64,000 nt of DNA from Venturia oleaginea (Eukaryota; Ascomycota; Dothideomycetes; Venturiales; Venturiaceae). A program made the position numbers and the translations under genes. Within the stretch, counting starts at the first letter, position 1. Every line of letters begins with the position of its first letter. The notes beneath the pieces are model-generated. The model had not been told where the DNA came from, did not search any database, and was given only the letters and a program-made list of their open reading frames with translations. Positions 43,427-54,225 of the stretch are shown one piece after another. The stretch is from contig JABMLP010000008.1 in the NCBI GenBank assembly GCA_013176395.1, positions 992,001 through 1,056,000 on the forward strand, in the 5' to 3' direction.

Positions 43427-45984
43427 ATGTCCGTAGCAATGCTACAAGCCCCCTCCAGAGCGTCGACATCCTCCTCATCATCATTCATACCCGTGTCGCG
43501 CCAGAATACAATGTCCTCGCAACATACCATGGACGGTGCTCGCTCCGTGCGCCAGTCCAAGAGATACAGTGTCACTGCTCTGTATCTCTCCATCTCTGCC
43601 AAGGAAAAAGATCTCGAGATTGAAGATGATCTCGCGAAAGGTATGTTGCATTGAGAAGAATGGCTTATCCATGTGAACTGACATGGTGGGGTACAGCCCA
43701 AAAGATATTGCGCGAATTGAAAGCTAAGATTTCGTCCCAATCAAAGAAGAACTTCGTGCTGGAGAAAGATGTACGGTATCTAGACTCGAGAATCGCCTTG
43801 CTAATTCAGAACCGCATGGCTCTCGAAGAGGTCAGTTGAGTCGTCCGGCTGCGTTCTACATGATCTAACACCACGATAGCGGGAAGAGATGGCCAGCCAC
43901 ATGGACGAAGGCGCCGAGGTCCAAGAAGGCTTCTTTCCAAACGACGAGAAGACCCAGAAATATGGAAACCTGTTGTTTCTACTTCAATCCGAGCCGCGGC
44001 ATATCGCTCACCTGTGTCGCCTGGTTACCATGGCTGAGATCGACTCCCTTCTACAAACAGTCATGTTCACAATCTATGGAAACCAGTATGAAAGTAGAGA
44101 AGAGCATCTTCTCTTGACCATGTTCCAGGTATGTGATGCTTCTTGATCGACGACGATTTCAGCTAACCTTGCGTCAGTCTGTTCTCACCTACCAGTTCGA
44201 CCATACTCCTGAATACTCCTCCCTTCTCCGCGCAAACACCCCAGTGTCACGGATGATGACGACGTATACCCGAAGAGGCCCAGGCCAGAGCTATTTGAAA
44301 GTCGTTTTGGCTGAGCGCATTAACGCTCTTGTCGAGTTGAAGGACCTAGATCTCGAGATCAATCCTCTCAAGGTTTACGAGAAGATGGTGACGGACATTG
44401 AGATGAGAGAAGGGCAACTCCCGATAGACTTGCCCAAGAGCGTGACGGCCGAGCAAGCCGCAGACAACAGGACTGTCCAGCAGATCATTGAGCCACGTCT
44501 GAAGATGCTCATGGACATTGGCAACAGTTTCTTGGACACCATCATACAAGGCCTAGAGGAGACGCCATACGGCATTCGCTGGATATGCAAGCAAATTCGA
44601 AGTTTGTCAAAAAGAAAGTATCCGGATGCCCAGGACCATACTATCTGCACCCTAATCGGCGGATTCTTCTTCCTTCGATTTATCAACCCTGCGATTGTCA
44701 CTCCGCGGTCTTACATGCTTATTGAGAACAACCCTGGCGAGAACGCGAGACGCACTCTCACATATGTGGCCAAGATGCTGCAAAATCTTGCCAACAAACC
44801 TTCGTACGCCAAAGAGCCATATATGGTCAAACTTCAACCTTTCATCACTCGCAACAAAGACCGCATCAACAAATTCATGCTGGATTTGTGCGAAGTCCAG
44901 GATTTCTACGAAAGCCTTGAGATGGACAACTATGTGGCCCTGTCGAAGCGTGACCTCGAACTATCCATCACTCTCAACGAGATCTACGCTACTCACGGCC
45001 TGCTCCAAAAACATGTCGCAGAATTATCGAAGGAGGAGAACACTCATCTTAGTCAAATTTTACAAGAGCTAGGTCCTTCTCCAGCCCAGCTGCCCCGAAA
45101 AGAGAACAGGACGATCAACCTTCCACTCTTCAGCAAGTGGGAGACCCCACTTGATGATCTCACAGCCGCCTTGGACATTACACAGGAAGAAATCTTCTTT
45201 ATGGAGGCCAAATCCACCTTCGTCATGGTCATGCGATCTCTTCCATCTGGAACTCCAATCACCAGAAGGCCTCTACGATTAGAACGGATAGCGGAGGCTG
45301 CCGCAACAACCAAAAACGATTCGGTCATGGTAAAGAAGGGTATTAGAGCAATAGAGTTGCTGAGCCAGCTGCAAGAGATGGGTATCGTTGACAGAGACGA
45401 CGGGTATGCCCTGCTCCGTGATGAAGTTGAGCAAGAGCTTGTCCATCTCGGATCCATGAAAGAGAAGGTGGTTGAAGAGTCAAAGAAACTCGAAGAGGTG
45501 TTCCGAACGATCCGTGATCACAACGCCTATCTCGTCAGCCAACTTGAGACCTACAAGTCATATCTGCACAACGTGCGCAGCCAAGCCGAAGGGAAGACCA
45601 GAAAACAGACCAAGGTGCAGGTGCTTGGACCCTACAAGTTTACACATCAACAGTTGGAGAAGGAAGGGGTCATTCAGAAGAGCAATGTCCCAGAGAACAG
45701 ACGGGCTAACATTTTCTTCAATTTCACGAGTCCGCTGCCGGGGACTTTTGTCATTTCCCTGCATTACAAGGGTAGGTCCAAGTTCTTGTCGATGTTTTTC
45801 CAACCACTAACGACGGATCACAGGACGCAACCGCGGTCTCCTAGAGCTCGACCTCAAATTGGATGACCTACTGGAGATGCAAAAAGACAATCAAGAAGAT
45901 CTGGACCTCGAATATGTCCAGTTCAATGTTACCAAAGTACTGAACCTGCTCAACAAGCGATTCGCCAGAAAGAAGGGATGGTGA
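43427..45984 (+). CDS. gap1: Ras GTPase-activating protein (Gap1/Sar1 type)
   Basis: Stimulates GTP hydrolysis by Ras, switching it off. Five exons: 43427-43640, 43697-43830, 43880-44128, 44178-45771 and 45824-45984, giving 783 residues (fission yeast Gap1 has 766). Residues 1-55 are Ser-rich. A coiled coil follows ([20 protein letters not shown]), then the RasGAP domain from about residue 150. The GAP core is [12 protein letters not shown] followed by [20 protein letters not shown], the conserved FLR...NPA signature. The arginine finger expected in the upstream loop was not pinned down by eye, though [20 protein letters not shown] sits in the right place. The C-terminal RasGAP_C domain ends [14 protein letters not shown] and [16 protein letters not shown], as in IQGAP-related GAPs. 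No IQ or calponin-homology domain. Introns 49-56 bp. Confidence 0.92.
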
Positions 45985-47222
45985 GCGGTGCGAACATCTC
46001 ACTCGACGATTCAACTATTCAAACACACGAAGCACAACCACGGTCCCTCTCTCTGCTTTCACCATACCCCATTCCCTGTCCTTTTTGTAGCTACCATGAT
46101 GTTGACATAGAATTGGCCCAGCGACAGCGAAGACGATCCTTATCCACAGCGAGGCTCTTTGAGGACGACGATCAAGCGAGCAGTCTCAGTGGCTGTTCGT
46201 AATCGATCGTGAGAAGCAATGTGCTCGGTATTTGCAATTGCTTTTATTTCTTTAGTTATTTGCGATTTGGAAAGTAGGATTTTTGATGACGAAGGATACC
46301 CAAGGCGACGATGGCGACGATGGCTCAAGGAGCGCTGGAGCGATTACGCGACGATTGCACACAGGCGATCCATTGTGTATATACTAGGAGAGACATGGTG
46401 GGGATTTTGGACATGATCATGAACAGACGTTTTTGTTCTTGGTGGAGGATGGAGGCATTCTCACGCTCGTTTAATACCCCTTTTATGCTGTTTTATTGCG
46501 CAGGCGGTGGTTTGACGGGCAGCTATTGTTGGACTAATTCTCTTTACTTGCCATTGTGTTCCTCCTGGGACTACGATCTGCGGGCAGGCGTAGTTGCTAG
46601 GAAAGGAGGCCTTGCTGGTTCTTGTTTCATTGTCTTTTCTTGAGCTCAGTAGGGTTGGTCGGATTTGGGTGCCATGATGGATTGTCTGCATGGCTCGGGC
46701 GTATGGATTGGTTGATGGGCTGGCAGCAGGTTGAGCTGACGAGATTTTATGATGATGGCGTGGACATATCTCAACGGATTGGTGATGGGCTCAAAAGCTG
46801 CGAAGCTCGTGGAAACATGTTAGTTGAATAATAAGATACAAATGCATATCGATTGTCAGCCTTGTGCTTATGCCTGATCCACTTCCTGTCCAAGGCTGAG
46901 GACAATGCGGCTATTCAAGGCAGCCATCCAAATACAAAGCGGCGTTTTCATTGTCTAGCTCGATTTCGTCACCTAGTACGACTCCACAAGAGCGTGTGCG
47001 TGTCCGTCCATGTTCGTGCTCATGCAATGTGCCTACCCATGTGGGCACGGGACCAGTCATATCCGACAGTTGAGTGGGTCCCCTTCGATGAGTAGACATC
47101 CGCTCCACACAATGCATCCGTCACAACCAACACCACATTCTTCTTTCTCTACCTCTTCTTCCATTCTCTCTCTCTCCTACAAACTACAACAATCATCTGC
47201 ACACACACAAACCACAACCATC
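45985..47222. other. Intergenic
   Basis: 3' flank of the RasGAP gene and the promoter of the next gene. The last 120 bp before 47223 are CT- and CA-rich, typical of a fungal core promoter/5' UTR. No coding signal supported. Confidence 0.55.
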
Positions 47223-47842
47223 ATGTCGAGCTCTATCCAGATACCCCGCCGAAGGAGGAAGGCCACGGACTTGGAGCGCGACCAAGCTGCCGGTGGTCCC
47301 TCTTCCAATTCTTCGAGCCCAGCTTTTTCGCCTTCGACGCCGACGTCGAGGTTTGGATCGAGCTTTGATAGCGAGAGAGGGAGCTTGCGGAAGGGCGATG
47401 GAGAGGCGGGCTTGCCTGCTGCTGCTGCTAGGCCTGTGAGGAGGTTGAGTTTGTTGAGTATGTCTTCGTGAACTGAACGAGGGTCTGTAAGGACTAGACT
47501 AATTAGTAACAGGCTCCTCGCTGGCGAAGGTCGAGCATACTGTTGTGAATGTGGGAAGTTCCGAGCATCCTCGATTGGTGAGTACCACTGTCACGTCGGT
47601 TGGAGAGTCGAGACGCTAACTGTGATGCAGATAACTTGCGTCAAAGCCTCCCAGGGTTTCGATTGGAACCAAGGTATGGGCTCCGTTGATTTGCTGGAGC
47701 AAATTGCAAATTAATGCTATTTCTAGATATCTTCCTTCCCTCCTACCTCGAGCACGACTCGGAAGACCTCGAGCACCGCCAACAACCCGTCCAAGAAATC
47801 ATCCTCACGGACGAGGAAGCAGCGGCATTGCTTCCTCAGTAG
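47223..47842 (+). CDS. Hypothetical 152-residue protein
   Basis: Four exons: 47223-47457, 47513-47577, 47631-47673 and 47727-47842, with clean GT-AG introns of 53-55 bp and matching phases. The product starts MSSSIQIPRRRRKATDLERD and is basic and Ser/Pro-rich for about 75 residues. It then has a compact, conserved-looking part: SSSLAKVEHTVVNVGSSEHP, ITCVKASQGFDWNQDIFLPS, and an acidic end (EIILTDEEAAALLPQ). No signal peptide or membrane helix. I do not recognise a domain. The careful exon structure argues for a real gene, probably a conserved fungal protein of unknown function. Confidence 0.75.
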
Positions 47843-48632
47843 ACCTCAGCCTGCATGATACGAACATGATCACACGATTACGATAGGCGATAGCGGGGCA
47901 TTCGACGTTGTCACTCTCTACCACATGCAACACACGGCGTAACTTGGGATTTGGATTTATGACATACATAACGGACAATATGAAGATGATGGAACGGATT
48001 ACATTTATGTCACTTGACTCACTTAAGCAATATTGGCGTCGGATTATACCTGGACAGGCGTTTATGGCATGTTGCTTTTGAATCATTCGTGTCGATCGGT
48101 AGAGGTAATGGCGGCCAGGTTCTACTCGTCACTGTTCGTTAGATACCTACTACAATCGAGATGCACGTCCATTTCTACTACCTTCATATTCGGGAAGCGC
48201 GACATGCAATGCTTTTGGATTTCGAGGAACGAAGACCGAGGGCTTGCGATAAGAATACCCTGGTGGTATGCTACGTCATGGCAAAATTGATCTGGACATT
48301 TTCACCCTCGTAAACCATATCTACACAGCCTGCCGCCGATAGCGATTCTTTTCATTGTAATTCAGAGCGCAGCTGGTTCGATCCAGATGCTCACCCCTTG
48401 ATTGAACCTTAAGCCCGATCAATAGGTTTACTGGGCCTGAGCTCAGATGCGGCTTCTCTTCGGTGCCTTTCACGCTATTGATCGATAACTGCAGTTTCGT
48501 TCTTTCCGATGGCTGTCCTGGATGTGTTTCTGGCTTTGGGAAATATGGACCAGACGAGGAAGAGCTTTTGAGGGGTCTTCTGGATGTATATTGAGGAAGA
48601 TGGAGTATTTGCTCTTCGAGTTGTCCAAACTT

Positions 48633-48680
<48 letters not shown>

Positions 48681-48948
48681 CCCGTGTTATATTTTCATTT
48701 GAGGTTGGTGCTGTTGGTGCCGGTTGTTTCTCTTGATCTTCTGGTTGGTAGGCTGTTGGTGCGGGAGGTTTTCCTTTTGGAGGTGCTGTGAGCGGTCCCG
48801 GCCTCAGTCGTGCTAGGCTCCAGGATCATTCTGTGGCGTCAGTTTGAGCGATGGGAAGCAAATTTAGCTCTACATGCCAACAGAAACTGCTGTCGAGGTG
48901 CTTATAATTCAACGGCGGCCGATAAACAGCAAGCACTTGCAGTTGTAG
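47843..48948. other. Intergenic with CT microsatellite
   Basis: No gene supported. Contains the CT run at 48637-48674. No N-terminal HET motif was found before the truncated HET remnant that follows. Confidence 0.55.
48637..48674 (+). repeat. (CT)19 microsatellite
   Basis: An uninterrupted CT dinucleotide run of about 38 bp. Likely length-polymorphic. Confidence 0.9.
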
Positions 48949-49974
48949 CTACTGCAATTGGCACCATTCGATTTTGTAGAGGATGAAGATCGATCAATGC
49001 TAGAGAACTTGTGGCATACGAGGTCAAAAAAGTCGAAGGATCCACGCGACAAAGTATACAGTCTCCTCGGACTACTGGGCGAAGAGGGTGACTCCCATTC
49101 AATCAGCGCAGATTATTCCCTTTCCAATCTTGAAGTCTGCACAAAAGTGGCTGAAAACCACGTACAAAAGCATAGGAACTTAGATTTCCTTTGCAACTTT
49201 CGGCCTGGATCACCGGAATCTCCATCATGGGTTCCAGATTGGTCAGTGGAAAACTCGGGTTACAATAGTTATCTATTGTTCTACACGTATTTCGACACCT
49301 GAGCGCAAGAGACAAATGCTGTCATAGTCAATGACGGAAAAACGCTTTCAGTAGACGGTATCTTTCTAGACACGGTTTCTTGGTCCAGTACCCATAGCTT
49401 GAATGACGATGATGATGATGATGACATTGAGGTGAATGTTTCTCGAGCCATTGAAGAATTTTAGGAAGCTTTACTCCAGAGAAGAAGTCACAATCTTGAG
49501 TACATCACAGACGGAAAGACGCAGGACGCAATGGTTCGCACCTTATCATCTGACTTGTCACTCGACGGACAAACTCCTCATCGAGCCGTGCCAGGTAGTT
49601 GGATGCTCGTGGAGGATTGGTGGCAGAGATGTTGCTCCGCTAGAAAGTGTCTTCAGGCATCTGACATAGACGTTAATACTCTCCAAACAACCACTTGGCC
49701 GGCAAACTCTACACGTTTCTTTATAACAGTACAAGGCTACATCGGCAGAGGACAACGTTTCATAGCGGTTGGAGATCAGATTTTCGTGCTGAAAGGATGT
49801 AAAATGCCAATTGTTCTTCGACCAGCTGGAGAGCGCGCAATCTATGGATCTGATGGAAATTCCACTCGTTCCATGTGCTTTAAGACGGTTGGCGAACGCT
49901 ATTGTCACGGCGTCATGGATGGCGAAGTTGTTGAGCGCTTCTCGGATCGAATTGGGTTGGTTTCGTTGGTCTGA
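48949..49974 (+). pseudogene. HET-domain (heterokaryon incompatibility) protein remnant
   Basis: A single frame of about 340 codons keeps the C-terminal half of a HET-family protein: LENLWHTRSKKSKDPRDKVY followed by SLLGLLGE, then ISADYSLSNLEVCTKVA, PSWVPDWS, and late RFFITVQGYIGRGQ, GDQIFVLKGCKMPIVLRP and YCHGVMDGEVVERF. The N-terminal half, including the usual WIDAICINQ-type motif, is absent upstream. Two stops interrupt the frame: TGA at 49300-49302 and TAG near 49462. Both are one transition away from a sense codon (TGG, or CAG). HET proteins trigger allorecognition cell death between unlike hyphae. This copy should be inactive. Confidence 0.8.
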
Positions 49975-50428
49975 TGGATCGGGCTCGGCGGTAGGAGGTG
50001 ATTCCCAGCGTTGGCAGGTTTGGAAGGCATACATTTAATCAAAAATGGTGGAAATCATGGGATGAAGGGATGAATTGATGAATTGGGATATGAATGATTG
50101 CAAACGGATCACATCTTATCGACCGAGTCACTACTCCCAACTACATGTCCCTTCATTTTCAGTTACTGACCCGGAAGAGACTAGGACTTCCATCCTCAAA
50201 AACCACACTTAAGGAACAAGTCTTCCCTCTCGCGAAAATTTTCTAACAATTCGAATTTATCCACCACCGCCGTGCCTTCGATTCAAGACGCTCTTCCGAC
50301 TTTCGAGGACCACAAATCAGCTTTCCAGCTCAGACTTCCTTTCTGGTCACTGCGTAGCGAGTATTTCAAACCCTTCGCAACATGAATCAAGAATGCGACT
50401 TGACAAATTGCTTCGAGCAGGTCGCTCA
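49975..50428. other. Intergenic
   Basis: Convergent flanks of the HET remnant and the NPF-motif gene. No feature seen. Confidence 0.5.
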
Positions 50429-51289
50429 TCAGATATCCCCAGCCACCCTCCGAACAACCAACTCCAAGGTCCCCGTCTCTGCATGGAAACACGCATCCAC
50501 TGTAGCCGCGCCCTGAAGCTCAGCCAAGCTCAATCTAACGGTAATCTTCGGCGCCCCAGGCATCGACATTGTCGCAGCCGCCATTGCTAGACCCCTCGGT
50601 GGTTCTACATCCGGGTCAACGAAATGCGCTGGCATGGCCGATCTCGATTTCAACAACCCGTAAGTCGACGAGAGAGGCGCAATTGTAGCGACCGTAGTTG
50701 TCACCTGCTTTTCAGCTTCGAACGCCTCATCTGCTGCTTGAAAGGCTAGCTGAGATTCAGAGTTCTTCCATGAGATTTCAGCAAAGGGATTTGGTTCCTG
50801 TGGTCTGGTGATATGAGGGGATTGTCATCTTCAACGAGCTCCTCTGAGCTCACGTTGTATTTCATCTTCCGAATGAAGAATTGACCTGGAGGGTGGTAGC
50901 TGTGGGAGAGATTGGCGAAGGGGTTTGGTTCTTCGGATGGAGGTGCGTAGGAGTCTTGGGTGAGGGGGTTGTCATCTGGGACTTCATCTTCGGGTTCGGA
51001 GTAGTTTGGAGATTGAGTTCGCCAGGTGGGGGGTATGGTTATTGAAGGGAGTCTGTTGCGCTTGTGCAAATGGATTCGATTGTTGGGGGTTTCTAAAGGC
51101 GAAGTTCGACTCTCGTCGTGGGTTTGGTGATGTGGTCTGAGGGACTTGGAATTGGAACGATTCCGCATTTCCATATCCAGCTTGGGGTGGAGGCTGAGAA
51201 AACGCTTGGTTCGCTTGTAAGTTTATGTTTGATGCCGATCCACCTTGCCGGCGTGACTTTGATGGCTTGATCTTGTGTGCAGGATTCAT
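50429..51289 (-). CDS. Hypothetical NPF-motif protein with a homopolymer frameshift
   Basis: Starts MNPAHKIKPSKSRRQGGSAS at 51289. The frame carries through Gln/Pro/Asn-rich sequence to a run of six C (minus strand) at 51033-51028. With five C the frame continues as TWRTQSPNYSEPEDEVPDD to 50854. An intron at 50798-50853 (GTGAGC...CACAG) then joins exon 2 (50797-50429), which begins EPNPFAEISWKNSESQLAFQ and ends LELVVRRVAGDI. The corrected product is about 267 residues. It has three Asn-Pro-Phe motifs (SNPFAQ, PNPFAN, PNPFAE), the recognition signal of EH domains in endocytic proteins. No known domain recognised. The six-C run could be a true mutation, slippage site or sequencing error. Confidence 0.55.
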
Positions 51290-52300
51290 GGTTGTCAATC
51301 TTTGGGTTTGCAATCTTTGCTCTCAATCGAAATCCATATGACCTGCGCTAAAGTATTACGGCGGGTGTGATTCAAGTGGCTGCCTAGAGCAAACACAGGC
51401 AGACACTTTTGGCTTAACATATATTCTAGCTATGTTATCGCTAGGCGGTAGGACTTTGGAGAACTAGAACGGCGGATAAAAGTATAGTGTGATAGTGGAT
51501 CTTTGAACAAAACCATCGAGTCCGAACCTGGTTCCGAGTCCATTTTTCCATCTTCTTCTCGATGGAATCTTCAAACTGCTCTGTATGTATTTGGCTTCAC
51601 CAGGCTATCTCTCATCCTCCACCAATTAGCCTCCATTGTCTGCGACGGGCCTTTAGTGAAACGACAATTGCGGCGACGGTAACAAGATGGCATTATTTCC
51701 TGACTTCAGCATATCAAGTCAAAGATCTCTCGCATGAGCAGTGGTTGGTGTTGATGTTATTGAAGATACGTTGACTGCTTTTAGACTTTGGAATACGAGG
51801 ATGGTGAGCGATAAATCACTGTGAAGAGGCATTGAGCTATGTGGAAGAAGATGTGAGCGAGGTCCCTACAACATGTTGGTGATCAGATGTTGCGCTGAGT
51901 TGGCTACCCGATCATTAGCCGATGGGCTGATGTGCTACCACAGTGTTAGCGTACTACTGCACGGTTGATATTTAGGTGCCCGATGTGGACGGCCGAGCGC
52001 GGTAAATTTGTACACGTGAAGTGCCTCGGAAATTTTGCTAGTGTTAATCGAGGTGAAATGATTTGAATTTGACTCGCAGTGAAGGATATTCATTCGGGCC
52101 CGTCTACAAACTCCCTAGGTCGTCGTCTTGGCTCTAAGCTATTCGACAGGGAGCGATTCTGGAGTATGTATATCCAATACGGTAAGATGTATAAAACGGC
52201 CCTCGATCAAATGTACCTATCCACATTTCCTCAAATATGAAGGGCTAGATGGACTATAAGCAATGCTACTTGTAGAAGTGATGGAAGTGGCAGTCCATGG
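51290..52300. other. Intergenic
   Basis: About 1 kb with no coding signal that can be supported: short overlapping frames only, and no repeat recognised. Confidence 0.55.
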
Positions 52301-52754
52301 TCATCTGTCAGGAAACACCACCGCCTCTCGCATCATCATCGAAGCCATCCGCTGTGAGACATTTCTCTCTATTCTTGGGCTGTGTAGCCATGAAGGCAGT
52401 TCTTGTGGCTGCATCTCCTCTTCTTCGTCTCTTTTCCATGTCTCAAATTCTCCTAGCTCTTTCCGATCCCCAGCAGCCGTTGAAATGGATTGAGCGAGCG
52501 AAGGAGTTTCATTCCAAACAAAGCGCTTGACGTCGAGGTGAAGTTGGCGATTGAACGCATCGACCATACCCGCTGTGAGCTGTCAATGAATATACGCTCT
52601 CGGTATTTGTTTTGCTCAATGAAATTACCCATAACAGGAAACTGGGAGGTGGGGAAGGCGCAGAGGGTCCACTAAATATGGCCTTCAGCCGCGCAAGCCT
52701 GCGGTCATCATGTCCCTCCATCGCGCAGTCTTCCGGACTACCACTAGACATCAT
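52301..52754 (-). CDS. Hypothetical 134-residue protein
   Basis: Two exons: 52754-52629 and 52579-52301, joined by a 49-bp intron (GTAATT...TTGACAG) at phase 0. The product starts MMSSGSPEDCAMEGHDDRRL and continues LARLKAIFSGPS and PPPSFLLW. After the junction it reads LTAGMVDAFNRQLHLDVKRF, an acidic patch KRDEEEEMQ, and ends MASMMMREAVVFPDR. Soluble, with no signal peptide or known domain. The splice phase and the absence of a competing gene on the other strand support it. Its start codon is only 95 bp from the divergent RCR-like gene. Confidence 0.5.
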
Positions 52755-52849
52755 CTCTCCAGACTCTCCCTATCTCTCTCCCTATCCTTTAAAATATTGT
52801 CTCCTTCAAACAAGACATCCCCATCCTACAACTGAAATTACAAACAAAC
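52755..52849. promoter_or_regulatory. Very short divergent promoter
   Basis: 95 bp separate the start codons of the 134-residue gene (minus) and the RCR-like gene (plus). It includes CTCTCCCTATCTCTCTCCC, a CT block typical of fungal transcription starts. If both models are right, the two 5' leaders must overlap or be very short. Confidence 0.4.
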
Positions 52850-53351
52850 ATGGCCGTGATTAATACTTTGGCGAAACGGTAATATCCCTGGATTCCTGTG
52901 ATTTAGATTGCCTCTTATGCACCATCTAATCAAACTTCACAGCTACTATTGTGACGGCAATCAATGCTATTACTCCTCATGGGACTCTTGGATCCGATGG
53001 ACCGTCCTTGCCATCGTCGTGATCCTGTTCTTCATTCTGTTCTTCGCCTGTAGCTTCACGAACGCCAGACGAAGGCGCCGTCAAGGACGGCAACCTTTGT
53101 ACGGAACAGGATGGGCTGCACCTGCTCCACGATATGAAACCCATCAAAGTCACGCTCCTTACTACAATAACACAAACTATCCTCCAGCCCCGCCCCAATA
53201 CTCGCCAGACGTTCCGATGGGTCATTCTGGCTACTATGGTCAGCAAAGCGGCATCGAGCTTCAACCGCCACCACAGGTCTACACCGCTGGCAGAAATGGG
53301 GATGTCTACGAGCCTCCAATGGGCCCGCCGCCAGCAAAAGATCTCAAGTAG
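52850..53351 (+). CDS. RCR-like single-pass membrane protein
   Basis: Exons 52850-52878 and 52943-53351 (intron 64 bp) give 145 residues: MAVINTLAKR, then YYCDGNQCYYSSWDSWIRW, one membrane helix (TVLAIVVILFFILFFACSF), a basic stop-transfer NARRRRRQGRQPLYGTGW, and a long Pro/Tyr/Gln-rich cytosolic tail (PPAPPQYSP, YGQQSGIELQPPPQ). This is the layout of the fungal RCR family (yeast Rcr1/Rcr2), which acts in endosome-vacuole sorting and chitin deposition. The tail's PPxY-like PPAPPQYSP could bind a Rsp5-type ubiquitin ligase. Family membership is well supported; the detailed role is inferred. Confidence 0.85.
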
Positions 53352-54225
53352 TGACGGCATCGAACGCGTCAAGAAGTGTGGATAGATATGCCGGACAATG
53401 AGTGGGAGTCGGAGAGGGGCTTCATTGATATTACGGTTGGGATATCACGATTGATTTGTTAGACATCGGAGAATTGGCGCGCCGACTTCCGTGCACCGCT
53501 GGGACAGGTCATTCGCAGAGAAGCAGACTGTTAATCGGATGGCCCGGCGTAGGAAATCTGGACAGCCGGACTATTTGCTTTTCTTTTGACCCTGGTGCGG
53601 CACATGCAAGCCTTCTTTGGCACGATTGACGATAACTCTAATCTTTGTTTGGCAGAAGCACAGAGCTTTCAACATGTTTTGCGTGTGACGCCCCAGATTC
53701 AGACTTCTTGTTGATTGCCCGAGCACGCGTTACGACGTAGTGCTCTGCACTGAAAGGTGTACTATGTAAGCGAGCACACCGAAACAAATGCCCAATCAGT
53801 GGTTTTCATTAATCTGTCATACACCTTTCTGTACTTTTGCCACAAGACATCAACGCGATTGCGCGGCGGGTATCAGTCCGTATATTGCGACGCGTTTCGT
53901 GATGATGTTGAGGTGACCCGAGGGACGGGCGCTACCCTCGATTCGGGCATCATTGCTAAGTTTGTGCTGAAATGCGTCGAATAGATCAAACATAAACCCC
54001 CTTGGCCCCGAATGCTTCATACTTTACTTGTTAACTAATATCGGCTTCCCTCGTTTTCTCTTAGCAATATGCTGGTCGTGCTATCGTCTGAGCAGCGTGT
54101 CCCACGCGCCCTGTCATATTGTTTTATTGTTACCTTCCGCTTGCCGATTTCAACCCCAAGTACTTGAAGGCGTGAAAGAACCACACTATATTCTCCAACC
54201 CTCAGTCACTCATTCACCAGTAACG
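53352..54225. other. Intergenic
   Basis: 3' flank of the RCR-like gene and promoter of the SURNod19-like gene. A plus-strand frame at 53757-53984 has no motif and is discounted. Confidence 0.55.

Noticed and set aside
48360..48400. GGTTCGATCC, a possible tRNA B box
   Set aside because: No A box or foldable cloverleaf at the right distance upstream.
48637..48681. Coding frames running through the CT run (Ser-Leu or Arg-Glu repeats)
   Set aside because: Products are only the translation of a microsatellite.
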